Source: VAZQ01 sp963702695 (lineage in GTDB: Bacteria > Pseudomonadota > Alphaproteobacteria > Rhizobiales > Xanthobacteraceae). From it: a stretch of 64,000 nucleotides of DNA. Of the stretch, positions 17,737-25,731 are shown one piece after another. The notes beneath the pieces are model-generated. The model made no database searches. It saw only the letters and a program-made list of their open reading frames with translations, and was not told the DNA's origin. The position numbers and the translations under genes are program-made. Within the stretch, counting starts at the first letter, position 1, and each line of letters starts with the position of its first letter. The stretch covers positions 496,001 through 560,000 of the forward strand of contig CAVPDS010000007.1 of the NCBI GenBank assembly GCA_963702695.1, given 5' to 3'.

Positions 17737-18711
17737 GTGATCCGCATTCGCCCCTTGCCAATGCTCGCCGCCGCCGCGGTGCTTGCTGCCGCCGTGCCGG
17801 CGCAGGCGCAGGACTATCCCAATCGCCCGATCCGGATGGTGGTCGGCTTCGCTGCCGGCGGAAACACCGACTTCGTCGCTCGTCTCCTCGCCGAGGCGGT
17901 GCGGGTGCCGCTTGGTCAGCAGGTGATCATCGAGAACAAGGCTGCGGCCAACGGCGCGATCGCGGCCGAGACGATCGCGAAATCGGACCCCGACGGCTAT
18001 TCGCTGTTCATGAGCACCGTGGGCGCGATCGCGATCAATCCGTCCTTCCGCAAGGATTTGCCCTACGCGCCGCTGCGGGATTTTGTGCCGATCGCCCGGC
18101 TCGGCATCGCCTCGCCGGTGCTGGTGCTCGATCCCGGCCTCGGAATCAATTCGCTTAAGGAACTGGTCGCGCGCGCCAAGGCGAAGCCCGGCAGCATTAC
18201 GATCGGCATCACCGGCATCGGCGCGATCTCCCACATGAGCCTCGAACTGTTTGAATCGGCGGCGGGCGTGAAATTCGCCCACGTGCCCTATCGCGGCTCG
18301 GGGCCGGCGCTCTCCGATCTGCTCGGAGGACATGTGAATGGCGTCATCGTCGACGTTGCGATCATGGTCGAGCAGATCAAGGCTGGCAAAGTGAAAGTAA
18401 TGGGCATGACCGCGGCGGAGCGCTCGCCGTTCCTGCCCGACATTCCGACGCTGGCCGAGCAGGGCTATCCGCAGGTCGTTGCCGATAACTGGACCGGGCT
18501 GTTCGCACCGGCGAAGACGCCGCGCCCGATCGTCGACAAGCTCAATGCGGCCTTTACCGGCGTCTTGCGCGATCCGCAGACGCGCAGCAAGATCGAGGAA
18601 AACGGTTTGTCGGCCGCGCCGACCTCGCCGGAGGAATTCACCGAGATCATCAAGAAGGAAATGGTGCGGTGGGAGACGGTGATCCGCGAGAAGGGGATCA
18701 AGCCGGAATGA
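17737..18711 (+). CDS. Tripartite tricarboxylate transporter substrate-binding protein (TctC/Bug)
   Basis: 324 residues. Signal peptide ending VPAQA, then the Bug hallmark DYPNRPIRMVVGFAAGGNTD, the IIENKAAANGAIAAE loop and the PDGYSLFMSTVG segment. GTG 17737 has GGGAGG upstream. It is followed 66 bp later by a close relative, likely a local duplication. No TctA or TctB membrane genes are in the window, so it is an orphan binding protein whose ligand (usually a carboxylate) is unknown. Confidence 0.92.
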   Translation: MIRIRPLPMLAAAAVLAAAVPAQAQDYPNRPIRMVVGFAAGGNTDFVARLLAEAVRVPLGQQVIIENKAAANGAIAAETIAKSDPDGYSLFMSTVGAIAINPSFRKDLPYAPLRDFVPIARLGIASPVLVLDPGLGINSLKELVARAKAKPGSITIGITGIGAISHMSLELFESAAGVKFAHVPYRGSGPALSDLLGGHVNGVIVDVAIMVEQIKAGKVKVMGMTAAERSPFLPDIPTLAEQGYPQVVADNWTGLFAPAKTPRPIVDKLNAAFTGVLRDPQTRSKIEENGLSAAPTSPEEFTEIIKKEMVRWETVIREKGIKPE

Positions 18712-18734
18712 GTTTGTTCGGGATTCCGGCGCCG

Positions 18735-18844
18735 GTCGTCCCCGCGCAGGCGGGGACCGATAAGCCGTGTCCTCGAAGTGATGGCACGGCCGGCGGATCA
18801 CTTCAGGCTCGGAGAGCACGGGTCCCCGCCTTCGCGGGGACGAC
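18735..18844. repeat. Paired inverted REP (BIME-like) element overlapping the start of a TctC gene
   Basis: Two facing copies of a GTCGTCCCCGC-type repeat. The left copy has stem GTCCCCGC/GCGGGGAC with loop GCAG (18739-18758); the right copy has the same stem with loop CTTC. The arms stay similar beyond the hairpins (GAAGTGAT on one side, ATCACTTC on the other), so the 110-bp element is one large imperfect palindrome. It covers the start codon and first 20 or so codons of the next gene. Confidence 0.7.
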
Positions 18845-19809
18845 GCGGTGCATTCCGACGTCTCGCGGCGGCAGCGGTGGCTGTTGTTGCACTCGCGGCG
18901 CCCGCCTTAGCACAAGATTATCCGACGCGCCCGATCAAGCTCGTGGTCGCCTTCACCGCCGGCGGCACCACCGACTTCATGGCGCGGCTGATCGCCGACC
19001 GGCTCAAGGGCCCGCTCGGCCAGACTGTGATCGTCGAGAACAAGCCCGGCGCCAACGGCGCGATCGGCGCTGAATACGTCGCCAAGTCCGAGCCCGACGG
19101 CTACACCCTGTTCTTCACGACGGTCGGTGCGGTCGCGATCAATCCGGGCCTGCGCAAGGACCTGCCCTACGATCCGCTCAAAGATTTCACCCCGGTCGGC
19201 ATGGCCGCGTTCAACACGACCATGCTGGTGGTGAATGCGTCGATGCAAATTAGCTCCGCCAAGGAATTGGCCGCGCTCGCGAAGCAGCGCCCGGTGAGCA
19301 TCGGCATCACCGGCATCGGCGCGGTCTCCCATCTCGGGCTGTTACTGTTCCAGTCCGCGGCCGACGTGAAGCTCACCGTTGTGCCCTATCGCGGCGCGTC
19401 GCAGGCGGTCACCGACATTCTCGGTGGCAGCCTAGACGGACTGATGGGCGACGTGCCGACGGTGTTGACGCAGATTCGCGCCGGCAAGCTCAAGCCGCTG
19501 GCCGCGACCTCCTCGCAGCGTTCCGATATTTTCCCGGACGTGCCGACCTTCGTCGAGCAGGGCTTTGCCGGCACCGTCGCGGATCAATGGGCCGGCGTGC
19601 TAGCACCCGCGCGCACGCCGCCGGCGGTGATCGCCAAGCTCAATACGGCGCTGGTGAAAGTGCTGAACGACCCGGAGGTGCGTGCCCACCTCAAGGATAA
19701 CGGCGTCACGCCCTCGCCGGGATCGCCAGCGCAGTTCGGACGGTATCTGGCGGAGGAAATCGCCCGCTACACCAAGCTGATCCGCGAAAAAGGAATCGCG
19801 GCGCAGTAG
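18778..19809 (+). CDS. TctC/Bug-type substrate-binding protein with repeat-derived N-terminus
   Basis: The mature domain starts QDYPTRPIKLVVAFTAGGTT and is plainly paralogous to the protein at 17737: shared NKPGANGAIGAE, DGYTLFFTTVGAVAINP and GITGIGAVSH. The signal core RRLAAAAVAVVALAAPALA is preceded by residues encoded by the BIME (EHGSPPSRGRRGAF). The only in-frame starts (GTG 18778, ATG 18781) lie inside the repeat and lack a good ribosome-binding site. The original start was probably displaced by the repeat; expression level is therefore uncertain. Confidence 0.87.
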   Translation: MMARPADHFRLGEHGSPPSRGRRGAFRRLAAAAVAVVALAAPALAQDYPTRPIKLVVAFTAGGTTDFMARLIADRLKGPLGQTVIVENKPGANGAIGAEYVAKSEPDGYTLFFTTVGAVAINPGLRKDLPYDPLKDFTPVGMAAFNTTMLVVNASMQISSAKELAALAKQRPVSIGITGIGAVSHLGLLLFQSAADVKLTVVPYRGASQAVTDILGGSLDGLMGDVPTVLTQIRAGKLKPLAATSSQRSDIFPDVPTFVEQGFAGTVADQWAGVLAPARTPPAVIAKLNTALVKVLNDPEVRAHLKDNGVTPSPGSPAQFGRYLAEEIARYTKLIREKGIAAQ

Positions 19810-19976
19810 GTTCATCTCGTAAATGTAATTTAAAATCAGACTTTTAGCCGGAAGAAATTGAAAATCAGATAGTTGCATTCTCGGCCTCGGGCGAGGTCGA
19901 AAAATCTTTTCACTGAGCCTGAACCCTTGTCCCCGCCGCGGTGTCCCAATGAATAGGACCGCTATTGGAGGGTGCC

Positions 19977-20126
19977 ATGTTCATCGAACTGCTCATCACC
20001 TTCTTCTTCGTCGTCTTCATCGCCGTCGCGCTGTTCGGCCATGTGCTGCTGGCGCAAGCGTTCCTTTCGTCCCGCAATTCTACATCACCCGCCATTCGCC
20101 AGTTCCGGGATCGCGCCGGAGCGTAG
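19977..20126 (+). CDS. Small single-pass membrane protein (49 aa)
   Basis: ATG 19977 follows a strong GGAGGG. The product begins MFIELLITFFFVVFIAVALF, a clear TM helix, and continues through GHVLLAQAF to a basic tail (IRQFRDRAGA). No family recognised. Its last 47 bp overlap, tail to tail, the gene on the other strand that ends at 20080, which also encodes a small membrane protein. It resembles the many small membrane proteins of alphaproteobacteria; no toxin signature was seen. Confidence 0.65.
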   Translation: MFIELLITFFFVVFIAVALFGHVLLAQAFLSSRNSTSPAIRQFRDRAGA

Positions 20127-20286
20127 GCAGCGACGCCCGTCGTACCGGATCCATCGCCGGCGTCTGCGCGCGTGCCAGGCTTTCGTTGATGCGGCGTACT
20201 TCCTTCGCCACCCAATGCACGATCGCGGCGGCGCCAACCGCGCCGAGGCCGAACTTGATGAGCGGCGGAATGACAAGGGGTGACAT
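20080..20286 (-). CDS. Small membrane-associated protein (68 aa)
   Basis: ATG 20286 (MSPLVIPPLIKFGLGAVGAA) follows AAGGAGAG. One hydrophobic helix with a short amphipathic segment (AIVHWVAKEVRRINESLARA), then a Pro/Arg-rich tail ending TGEWRVM. No known family. It lies 33 bp after the S49 peptidase gene on the same strand, so it is probably co-transcribed with it. The 3' end overlaps the opposite small gene by 47 bp. Confidence 0.65.
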   Translation of the reverse strand: MSPLVIPPLIKFGLGAVGAAAIVHWVAKEVRRINESLARAQTPAMDPVRRASLPTLRRDPGTGEWRVM

Positions 20287-20319
20287 GACGCTCTCCTTCA
20301 CGACTTTCTTCGCAAGACT

Positions 20320-21243
20320 TCAAAGTCCATAACGCGCCCACTGGGCCCGCGCCTCAAGCGCCGAGATCAATTCCTCGGCAAGTTCCGGGCGGTTGAAGGC
20401 GAAGCCCCCGATGCCCGGCCGGGTGCGGCCGAACAGACTGCGCTCGGCCGACACCAGCGGCGTCTCGACCTTGTCGCCATAGCGGGCGCGCAATGTCCCG
20501 CGCAGATCGCCGATTTCGTCGGCAAGCCCGAATTCGACCGCTTTGCGGCCGGTCCAATATTCCCCAGAGAACAAGGCAGATTCGGGGCCTCGCAGCTTGG
20601 TACCGCGGCTCTGCTTTACAAGTTCGATAAATCCCTCGTGAATGTCGCTCTGCACCCCCTTGAGCCGTTCCACGTCGTCGGGCTTTTCCGGCAGGAATGG
20701 ATCGAGCATCGCCTTGTGCGCGCCCGACGTGTAAAGCCGCCGCTCGATCCCGATTTTCTCGATCAGCCCGACGAATCCAAACGAGCCACCGACCACGCCG
20801 ATCGAGCCGACAATCGAGGCGGCGTCGCAGATGATCTCATCGGCAGCGCAGGCGATCATGTAGCCGCCGGAGGCGGCGACATCTTCCGCGAACGCGATGA
20901 CGGGAAGCTTCTTCTCGGCGGCGAGATCGCGGATGCGCCGATAGATCAGGTGCGATTGCACCGGTGAGCCCCCAGGCGAATTGATGATAAGGGCGACTGC
21001 CCGCGCGTTCGGCATCGCGAAGGCGCGCTCGAGTGGGCGTGCGACGCTCGCCAGCGCGAGGTTGGTGCGCAGCGGCGCCGAGAGCCCGATGACGCCTTGC
21101 AGCCGCACCACCGGCACGACCGGAATGTCGCGGCGTAGCCGGCGCGGAATGAGCGGTCGCAGCACCCTGCGAACGCCCAGGAACAGCCGGCTCATCGGTC
21201 CGGATACGGCTGGTTCGGCCATGCTGCTAGCTAGGGAGTTCAT
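20320..21243 (-). CDS. S49-family serine protease (SppA-like)
   Basis: 307 residues, the short SppA/SohB type. The nucleophile Ser is in EDVAASGGYMIACAADEI and the general-base Lys in YTSGAHKAMLDPF, together with the SPGGS turn (ALIINSPGGSPVQS). These enzymes cut leftover signal peptides or membrane-associated peptides. There is no obvious N-terminal TM segment, unlike classical SppA, so it may be cytoplasmic or peripherally bound. ATG 21243 with GAGG upstream. Confidence 0.9.
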   Translation of the reverse strand: MNSLASSMAEPAVSGPMSRLFLGVRRVLRPLIPRRLRRDIPVVPVVRLQGVIGLSAPLRTNLALASVARPLERAFAMPNARAVALIINSPGGSPVQSHLIYRRIRDLAAEKKLPVIAFAEDVAASGGYMIACAADEIICDAASIVGSIGVVGGSFGFVGLIEKIGIERRLYTSGAHKAMLDPFLPEKPDDVERLKGVQSDIHEGFIELVKQSRGTKLRGPESALFSGEYWTGRKAVEFGLADEIGDLRGTLRARYGDKVETPLVSAERSLFGRTRPGIGGFAFNRPELAEELISALEARAQWARYGL

Positions 21244-21343
21244 GTCGCGGCCTCAAGTTACCATTCGTCAACCATTGGAATGCTTCTTGCATTGTTAGTC
21301 CGCAAGCCGGACGTCCCAAAGTGGCAGACAGTGCAGGTCCCCC

Positions 21344-21436
21344 ATGAAGATTTATCTGCTGATGGCTCTGATCGGCGCGATTGCCGCAGCTTCCCAGCGC
21401 AAGGCGCCGGACCAAGCTCCGAGCAAGACGGCCTGA
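21344..21436 (+). CDS. Possible 30-residue small protein
   Basis: ATG 21344 opens 30 codons: a hydrophobic start MKIYLLMALIGAIAAASQRK followed by a short polar tail. It resembles a minimal signal peptide or membrane peptide. The ribosome-binding site is weak and no conservation evidence is available. It lies in the 294-bp gap between the S49 and methyltransferase genes, where nothing else was found. Confidence 0.28.
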   Translation: MKIYLLMALIGAIAAASQRKAPDQAPSKTA

Positions 21437-21537
21437 TCGCCTCGGTCGCCGTGCGCGAAGTTGACGCATTCGTTGGCCACGGGTGCCCAAGGCCCGGGCA
21501 AACTCTTGGCGCGCAGGCTTCGGGGGATGCGCTGATC

Positions 21538-22302
21538 TCATCTCCGACCGAGCGAGAGCGAGGCGCCTTCGCGCAGCACTGCTTCCGCTTCGCGCGTAGG
21601 GTGGCCGGACGCGTCGGCGAGAACGAGACCTGGCAGCAATTGCAGCGGCGCGCGGCTTCCCTTCACTGCTTGGACCAGGATTCGGATCGCTGCTTCGCCG
21701 GGCTTGGGATGCACCGGCAGAATGCGTAAGCCGCCGAACGCGGAAGCAAGCGCGCCGAGGACCCCCGTCAATCCATCCGCGCGCCAGATCAGCGTGATCG
21801 TGCCGCGGGGGCGCAGCAGCCGTGCCGCAGTTTTGATCCAGGGCGAAAGCCCGCCGTGCGCTGCGGCATGGGCGAGCCGACGGCGCGCATCGGGTGAAAC
21901 CTGTTGCCGATCGGGATCGTTGAACGGCGGATTCATCAGCACGCACGCGAACGCTTCCGGCTCGAGCCCGGCGTCCGCAAACGCGCGGGCTGACGCAGCG
22001 ACATCGAGCGCGGCGGTTCGCACGCGCGCCGCGAGGCCGTTGAGCGTGGCATTCTCTGCTGCCAGCGTCGCGAGCCTGGTATCGATCTCAACCAAGCTGA
22101 CCGAAAGACCCTCGATCCGGCAGGCCAGCGCCAGACCCGCAGCGCCAACGCCAGCCCCAAGATCTGCGACGCGATCGCCGGCGCGCGCCGGGCAGGCGGC
22201 GGCGAGCAGGATCGCATCATGACCGATCCGATGCCCGCGCCGGGGCTGCCGCAGCCGCAGGCGGCCGCCGAGCACGGCGTCTTCGGTGGTCGTACTCTTC
22301 AC
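21538..22302 (-). CDS. TrmN6-like methyltransferase (tRNA1(Val) A37 N6-methyltransferase family)
   Basis: 254 residues from GTG 22302. SAM-binding motif VADLGAGVGAAGLALACR, acidic motif SLVEIDTRLATLA and the N6-adenine signature VLMNPPFND define a YfiC/TrmN6-type enzyme; RRGHRIGHDAILLAAA is the usual N-terminal block of this family. Upstream in-frame sequence (22303-22548) is repeat-derived and probably not translated as part of the protein. Adjacent to the DUF2007 gene on the same strand. Confidence 0.85.
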   Translation of the reverse strand: MKSTTTEDAVLGGRLRLRQPRRGHRIGHDAILLAAACPARAGDRVADLGAGVGAAGLALACRIEGLSVSLVEIDTRLATLAAENATLNGLAARVRTAALDVAASARAFADAGLEPEAFACVLMNPPFNDPDRQQVSPDARRRLAHAAAHGGLSPWIKTAARLLRPRGTITLIWRADGLTGVLGALASAFGGLRILPVHPKPGEAAIRILVQAVKGSRAPLQLLPGLVLADASGHPTREAEAVLREGASLSLGRR

Positions 22303-22310
22303 CTCCCCCT

Positions 22311-22477
22311 GTACGGAGGAGGCCAACTCGCGCAGCGGGCCGGGTGGGGATTCCGCGAATGCGTCCGAAGAAAAATGTTGGCGCTTTGCGCGTGCCGACT
22401 TAGCAAGCCCCCGCCCTGGACCACCTTCGGTGGTCCGCCCCTCCCGCTGCAGGGGTGGGGAAAGAGAAGCGTTGCGC
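22311..22477. repeat. Intergenic palindromic repeat between methylase and DUF2007 genes
   Basis: GC-rich mosaic containing the hairpin GGACCACC-TTC-GGTGGTCC (about 22417-22435) and facing copies of a CCCCTCCCGCTGCAGGGG-type stem (about 22439-22456). It has the layout of a mobile intergenic palindrome. It reads open in the methylase frame, which makes a false N-terminal extension. Confidence 0.5.
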
Positions 22478-22708
22478 TCACCTCGCATCGGGGCGCAGCT
22501 CGTGGCCAAGGCCGGCGTCTTCGAGCAGGCGGCGTGCCGCCAGGGCATGATCCTCGCCGACCAAGATTCGCCGCGGCAGGACGCCGATCGATCCTTCCAG
22601 CACGCTCATGTTGCCGTCGGCGACGAAATGCGGGATGCGGGCGCCGTTGAGCAGCGCCTCGATTGCCGAAACCAGCACGGGATCGTTGGTGCGGACGAGT
22701 TCGCGCAA
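22478..22708 (-). CDS. DUF2007 family protein
   Basis: 76 residues, beginning MRELVRTNDPVLVSAIEALL with DAGL near the C-terminus, the pattern of DUF2007 (putative signal-transducing, PII-like ferredoxin-fold) proteins. The start is TTG 22708, fixed by GGGAGG with 6-nt spacing. In related genomes this gene commonly sits beside a methylase and polyprenyl synthase, as here. Function unknown. Confidence 0.82.
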   Translation of the reverse strand: MRELVRTNDPVLVSAIEALLNGARIPHFVADGNMSVLEGSIGVLPRRILVGEDHALAARRLLEDAGLGHELRPDAR

Positions 22709-22720
22709 AAGTAGCCTCCC

Positions 22721-23713
22721 TCACATCTGCCGGCGGTCCGAGTCGTCGCCTGGTGCGCGCTGCCCGAGATAGGCCAGCAGCTTGATCTCCCGGCGTCCGC
22801 GCGTAACCGTATCGAGAATAAGTCCGGACGCGATCGACAGGAACGCGATCATCATCAGTCCGGTCGACAACACCGCCGTTGGAAGCCGCGGCACCAGCCC
22901 TTCCTCCAGATAGGTCACCAGCACCGGGATGGCGAGCCCGACCGAGATCGCCGCCAGCGCGATCCCGATCGCCCCGAAAAACGCCAGCGGCCGCTCCGAG
23001 CGGTACAGCTTGAAGATCGTGAACAGGATGCGGAAACCGTCACGCCAGGTGCTGAGCTTCGAGGCCGATCCGTCCGGCCTGGCGTAATAAGGCGTCGGGA
23101 CCTCGGCGACCGCGAGTTCGAGTTCCAGCGCGTGGACGGTCAGCTCGGTCTCGATCTCGAAGCCGCGCGACAGCACTGGAAACGATTTTACGAATCGCCG
23201 CGAGAACACGCGATACCCCGAGAGGATGTCGGAGAAGGTTGCCGCGAACACCGAGGCGACGAACCCCGAGAGCAGGCGGTTGCCGGTGCGGTGACCGCGG
23301 CGATAGGCGGTATCGTCGTGATGGATGCGGGCGGCGACCACCATATCGAGCCGCTCGTCGAGCAGATGGGCGATCATCTTGCGGGCGCTCGGGGCGTCGT
23401 AGGTGGCGTCGCCGTCGACCAGGACGTAGATGTCGGCCTCGATGTCGGAGAACATTCGCCGCACCACGTTACCCTTGCCCTGATGGCGCTCGCGCCGCAC
23501 CAGCGCGCCGGCGGCGCGGGCGACCTCGATGGTGCGATCGTTCGAATTGTTGTCGTAGACGAAGATCTTGGCCTCCGGCAGCGCGCACCGGAAATCGCCG
23601 ACCACCTTGGCGACGGCGGCTTCTTCGTTGAAGCAGGGAATGAGCACCGCCACCTGTCCGCCGCCACCGCGCGGTTCCCGAAGGCGCGGCGAGCCCCTTT
23701 CCGGCTCCGACAT
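22721..23713 (-). CDS. Family 2 glycosyltransferase with C-terminal membrane domain (DPM1/GtrB-like)
   Basis: 330 residues. GT-A fold: VAVLIPCFNEEAAVAKVV at the start, YDNNSNDRT, nucleotide/metal motif VLVDGDATYDAP, then DILSGYRVFSRRF and RGFEIETELT. Two TM helices follow (about 245-310: PLAFFGAIGIALAAISVGLA and LSTGLMMIAFLSIASGLILD). It likely transfers a sugar to polyprenyl phosphate. It is divergent from the polyprenyl diphosphate synthase at 23814, which could supply the lipid carrier. ATG 23713 with GAGG upstream. Confidence 0.88.
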   Translation of the reverse strand: MSEPERGSPRLREPRGGGGQVAVLIPCFNEEAAVAKVVGDFRCALPEAKIFVYDNNSNDRTIEVARAAGALVRRERHQGKGNVVRRMFSDIEADIYVLVDGDATYDAPSARKMIAHLLDERLDMVVAARIHHDDTAYRRGHRTGNRLLSGFVASVFAATFSDILSGYRVFSRRFVKSFPVLSRGFEIETELTVHALELELAVAEVPTPYYARPDGSASKLSTWRDGFRILFTIFKLYRSERPLAFFGAIGIALAAISVGLAIPVLVTYLEEGLVPRLPTAVLSTGLMMIAFLSIASGLILDTVTRGRREIKLLAYLGQRAPGDDSDRRQM

Positions 23714-23813
23714 CGATCCCTACCTCATGCGAGAGACGGCTATGGACGTTTAGCGCACTTGCCCGTTTACCATAGCGTTTCTATGCTCGCGCGTCCTTGC
23801 CCGGAGTTTTGCT

Positions 23814-24824
23814 TTGGCCGTCGTCGTCCCCTTCGAAAGCCCGTCCGCCCCCTCCGCCGCCCGCCTCATCGAACTCGTCGCACCCGACATGGAACGCGTG
23901 AACGGCGCGATCCTGGCGCGGACCGGTTCGGAAGTGACGATGATCCCGGAGGTCGCGAACCACCTGATCGCCTCCGGCGGCAAGCGGCTACGTCCGATGC
24001 TCACGCTGGCGATGGCGCGGCTCTCCGGCTACGGCGGCGACGGCCATATCAAGCTCGCCGCCGCGGTCGAATTCATGCACACGGCGACGCTGCTCCATGA
24101 CGACGTCGTCGACGAGAGCGAGATGCGGCGGGGCAAGGCTGCCGCACGCCTGCTCTGGGGTAACGAGGCGAGCGTGCTGGTAGGCGATTTTCTGCTCGGC
24201 CAGGCGTTCAAGATGATGGTCGAGGTCGGTTCGCTGCGCGCCCTTGAAATCCTCTCCAACGCGGCTGCCATCATCGCCGAAGGCGAGGTGATGCAGCTCG
24301 CCGCCGCCAAGAATACGGCGACCACCGAGGACGACTATCTGTCCGTGATCCGCTCCAAGACCGCCGAGCTGTTCGCCGCCGCCAGCGAGGTCGGGCCGGC
24401 GCTCTGCGGGCGGCCGAAAGATGAGCAGTCCGCCTGCCGCTCGTTCGGAATGAATCTCGGCATCGCGTTCCAGCTCGTCGACGACGCCCTCGACTATGGC
24501 GGCAAGTCCGCCAAGCTCGGCAAGAACGTCGGCGACGATTTCCGCGAAGGCAAGATTACGCTGCCGGTCGTGCTTTCGTTCCGCCGCGGCTCCGAGAGCG
24601 AACGCGCGTTCTGGCGGCGCACGCTCGAGAACGGCGACGCCGCCGACAGCGATCTCGAACAGGCAGTGGCGCTGATGGCGAAGCACCGCGCGCTCGAAGA
24701 CACGATTCAGCGCGCCCGCCACTATGGCGCCATCGCCAAGGATGCGCTCGCACTGTTCCCGGCCTCGCCGATGAAAGCAGCGCTGGAGGAAACCGTGGAA
24801 TTCTGCATCGCGCGCAGCAATTGA
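23814..24824 (+). CDS. Polyprenyl (octa/decaprenyl) diphosphate synthase
   Basis: 336 residues, trans-isoprenyl diphosphate synthase fold. First Asp-rich motif LLHDDVVDESEMRRG and second LVDDALDYGG bind Mg2+ and the diphosphates; GGKRLRPML precedes them. It extends FPP/GGPP with IPP, probably for the ubiquinone side chain (IspB/DdsA type), consistent with ubiquinone-linked ETF-QO nearby. The start is TTG 23814, with CCGGAG 7 bp upstream. Chain length cannot be told by eye. Confidence 0.92.
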   Translation: MAVVVPFESPSAPSAARLIELVAPDMERVNGAILARTGSEVTMIPEVANHLIASGGKRLRPMLTLAMARLSGYGGDGHIKLAAAVEFMHTATLLHDDVVDESEMRRGKAAARLLWGNEASVLVGDFLLGQAFKMMVEVGSLRALEILSNAAAIIAEGEVMQLAAAKNTATTEDDYLSVIRSKTAELFAAASEVGPALCGRPKDEQSACRSFGMNLGIAFQLVDDALDYGGKSAKLGKNVGDDFREGKITLPVVLSFRRGSESERAFWRRTLENGDAADSDLEQAVALMAKHRALEDTIQRARHYGAIAKDALALFPASPMKAALEETVEFCIARSN

Positions 24825-24827
24825 TCG

Positions 24828-25724
24828 CTATCCGAGTACGGTCGCACGCACCCACCAGTCCGCATGGCGCTCGCGCAATATTCGCGCGGCGGCTGTTGCG
24901 GCGCGCTCGGACGGGAACAAGCCGAAGCAAGTTGCGCCCGAGCCTGACATACGGGTGAGCCGGCAGCCGGCGAGTCCGCGCAAGGCGGCGAGCGCTGCGC
25001 CGACCTTTGGATGCAGCGCGATGGCCGGTGCTTCGAGGTCGTTCGAGTAGCGACGGAGGACTTCGATCAGGGCGTCGCGCTCGCGCGGAAGCGCGGCCTC
25101 GTCCATGGCCGCAGCATCTATGGTGCTTCCCGGCTTCAGTCCGAGCGCGGCAAAGACATCCTTGGTCGGCACACTCACGCGCGGATTGACCAGCACCGCC
25201 GGTAAGCGCGAGAGCTCCAGCGGTGGTGAGAGCACTTCGCCGATGCCGCGCATGACGCGTGGGCGCGGATCGAGGCAGACCGGCACGTCGGCGCCGCACG
25301 CACGCGCCGCCGCCCGCAACCGCGGATCATCGGGCGCCAACCAATTCACCTGCGCGAGCAGGCGCAGCGCCGCAGCGGCATCAGCCGAGCCGCCGCCGAT
25401 GCCGGCAGCCACCGGCAGGCGCTTCGACAGCACGAAGCGGCCAAGCTTGAGGCCCTCGGTTTGCTCGGAGAGAGCGCGGGCGGCCTTGAGCACGAGATTG
25501 TCGGTGAGTTCGCCCGCGGCCTCGGCGGTGGGACCGCGCACCGCGAGCGCCAGTTCGCCCCCAGGCGTGAACGTCAGCGTGTCCGCGAGGTCGGCGAACA
25601 CCACCAGGCTTTCAAGGTCATGGTAGCCGTCAACTCGGCGGCCGAGGACGCGCAGCGTGAGATTGACCTTGGCAAGCGCCCGCCCGACGCGCGCGTCCGG
25701 CACGTCCGCGATCAGCCCTCGCAA
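24828..25724 (-). CDS. ispE: 4-diphosphocytidyl-2-C-methyl-D-erythritol kinase
   Basis: About 298 residues. GHMP kinase: N-terminal ALAKVNLTLRVLGRRVDGYH, ATP loop LPVAAGIGGGSADAAAALRL and C-terminal LTRMSGSGATCFGLF are the three IspE motifs. It phosphorylates CDP-ME in the MEP isoprenoid pathway, which feeds the convergent polyprenyl synthase (4 bp between stops). Start uncertain: TTG 25724 or GTG 25703; upstream in-frame sequence belongs to the preceding TPR gene region. Confidence 0.94.
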   Translation of the reverse strand: MRGLIADVPDARVGRALAKVNLTLRVLGRRVDGYHDLESLVVFADLADTLTFTPGGELALAVRGPTAEAAGELTDNLVLKAARALSEQTEGLKLGRFVLSKRLPVAAGIGGGSADAAAALRLLAQVNWLAPDDPRLRAAARACGADVPVCLDPRPRVMRGIGEVLSPPLELSRLPAVLVNPRVSVPTKDVFAALGLKPGSTIDAAAMDEAALPRERDALIEVLRRYSNDLEAPAIALHPKVGAALAALRGLAGCRLTRMSGSGATCFGLFPSERAATAAARILRERHADWWVRATVLG

Positions 25725-25731
25725 CCCGGGA

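Noticed and set aside
19977..20286. Type I toxin-antitoxin pair from overlapping small membrane genes
   Set aside because: The overlap is at the 3' ends of two coding genes, and neither looks like a known type I toxin; both have normal ribosome-binding sites.
22303..22548. 82-residue N-terminal extension of the TrmN6-like protein
   Set aside because: It is encoded by an intergenic palindromic repeat (SPPLQREGRTTEGGPG style). GTG 22302 gives the family's normal length and N-terminus.
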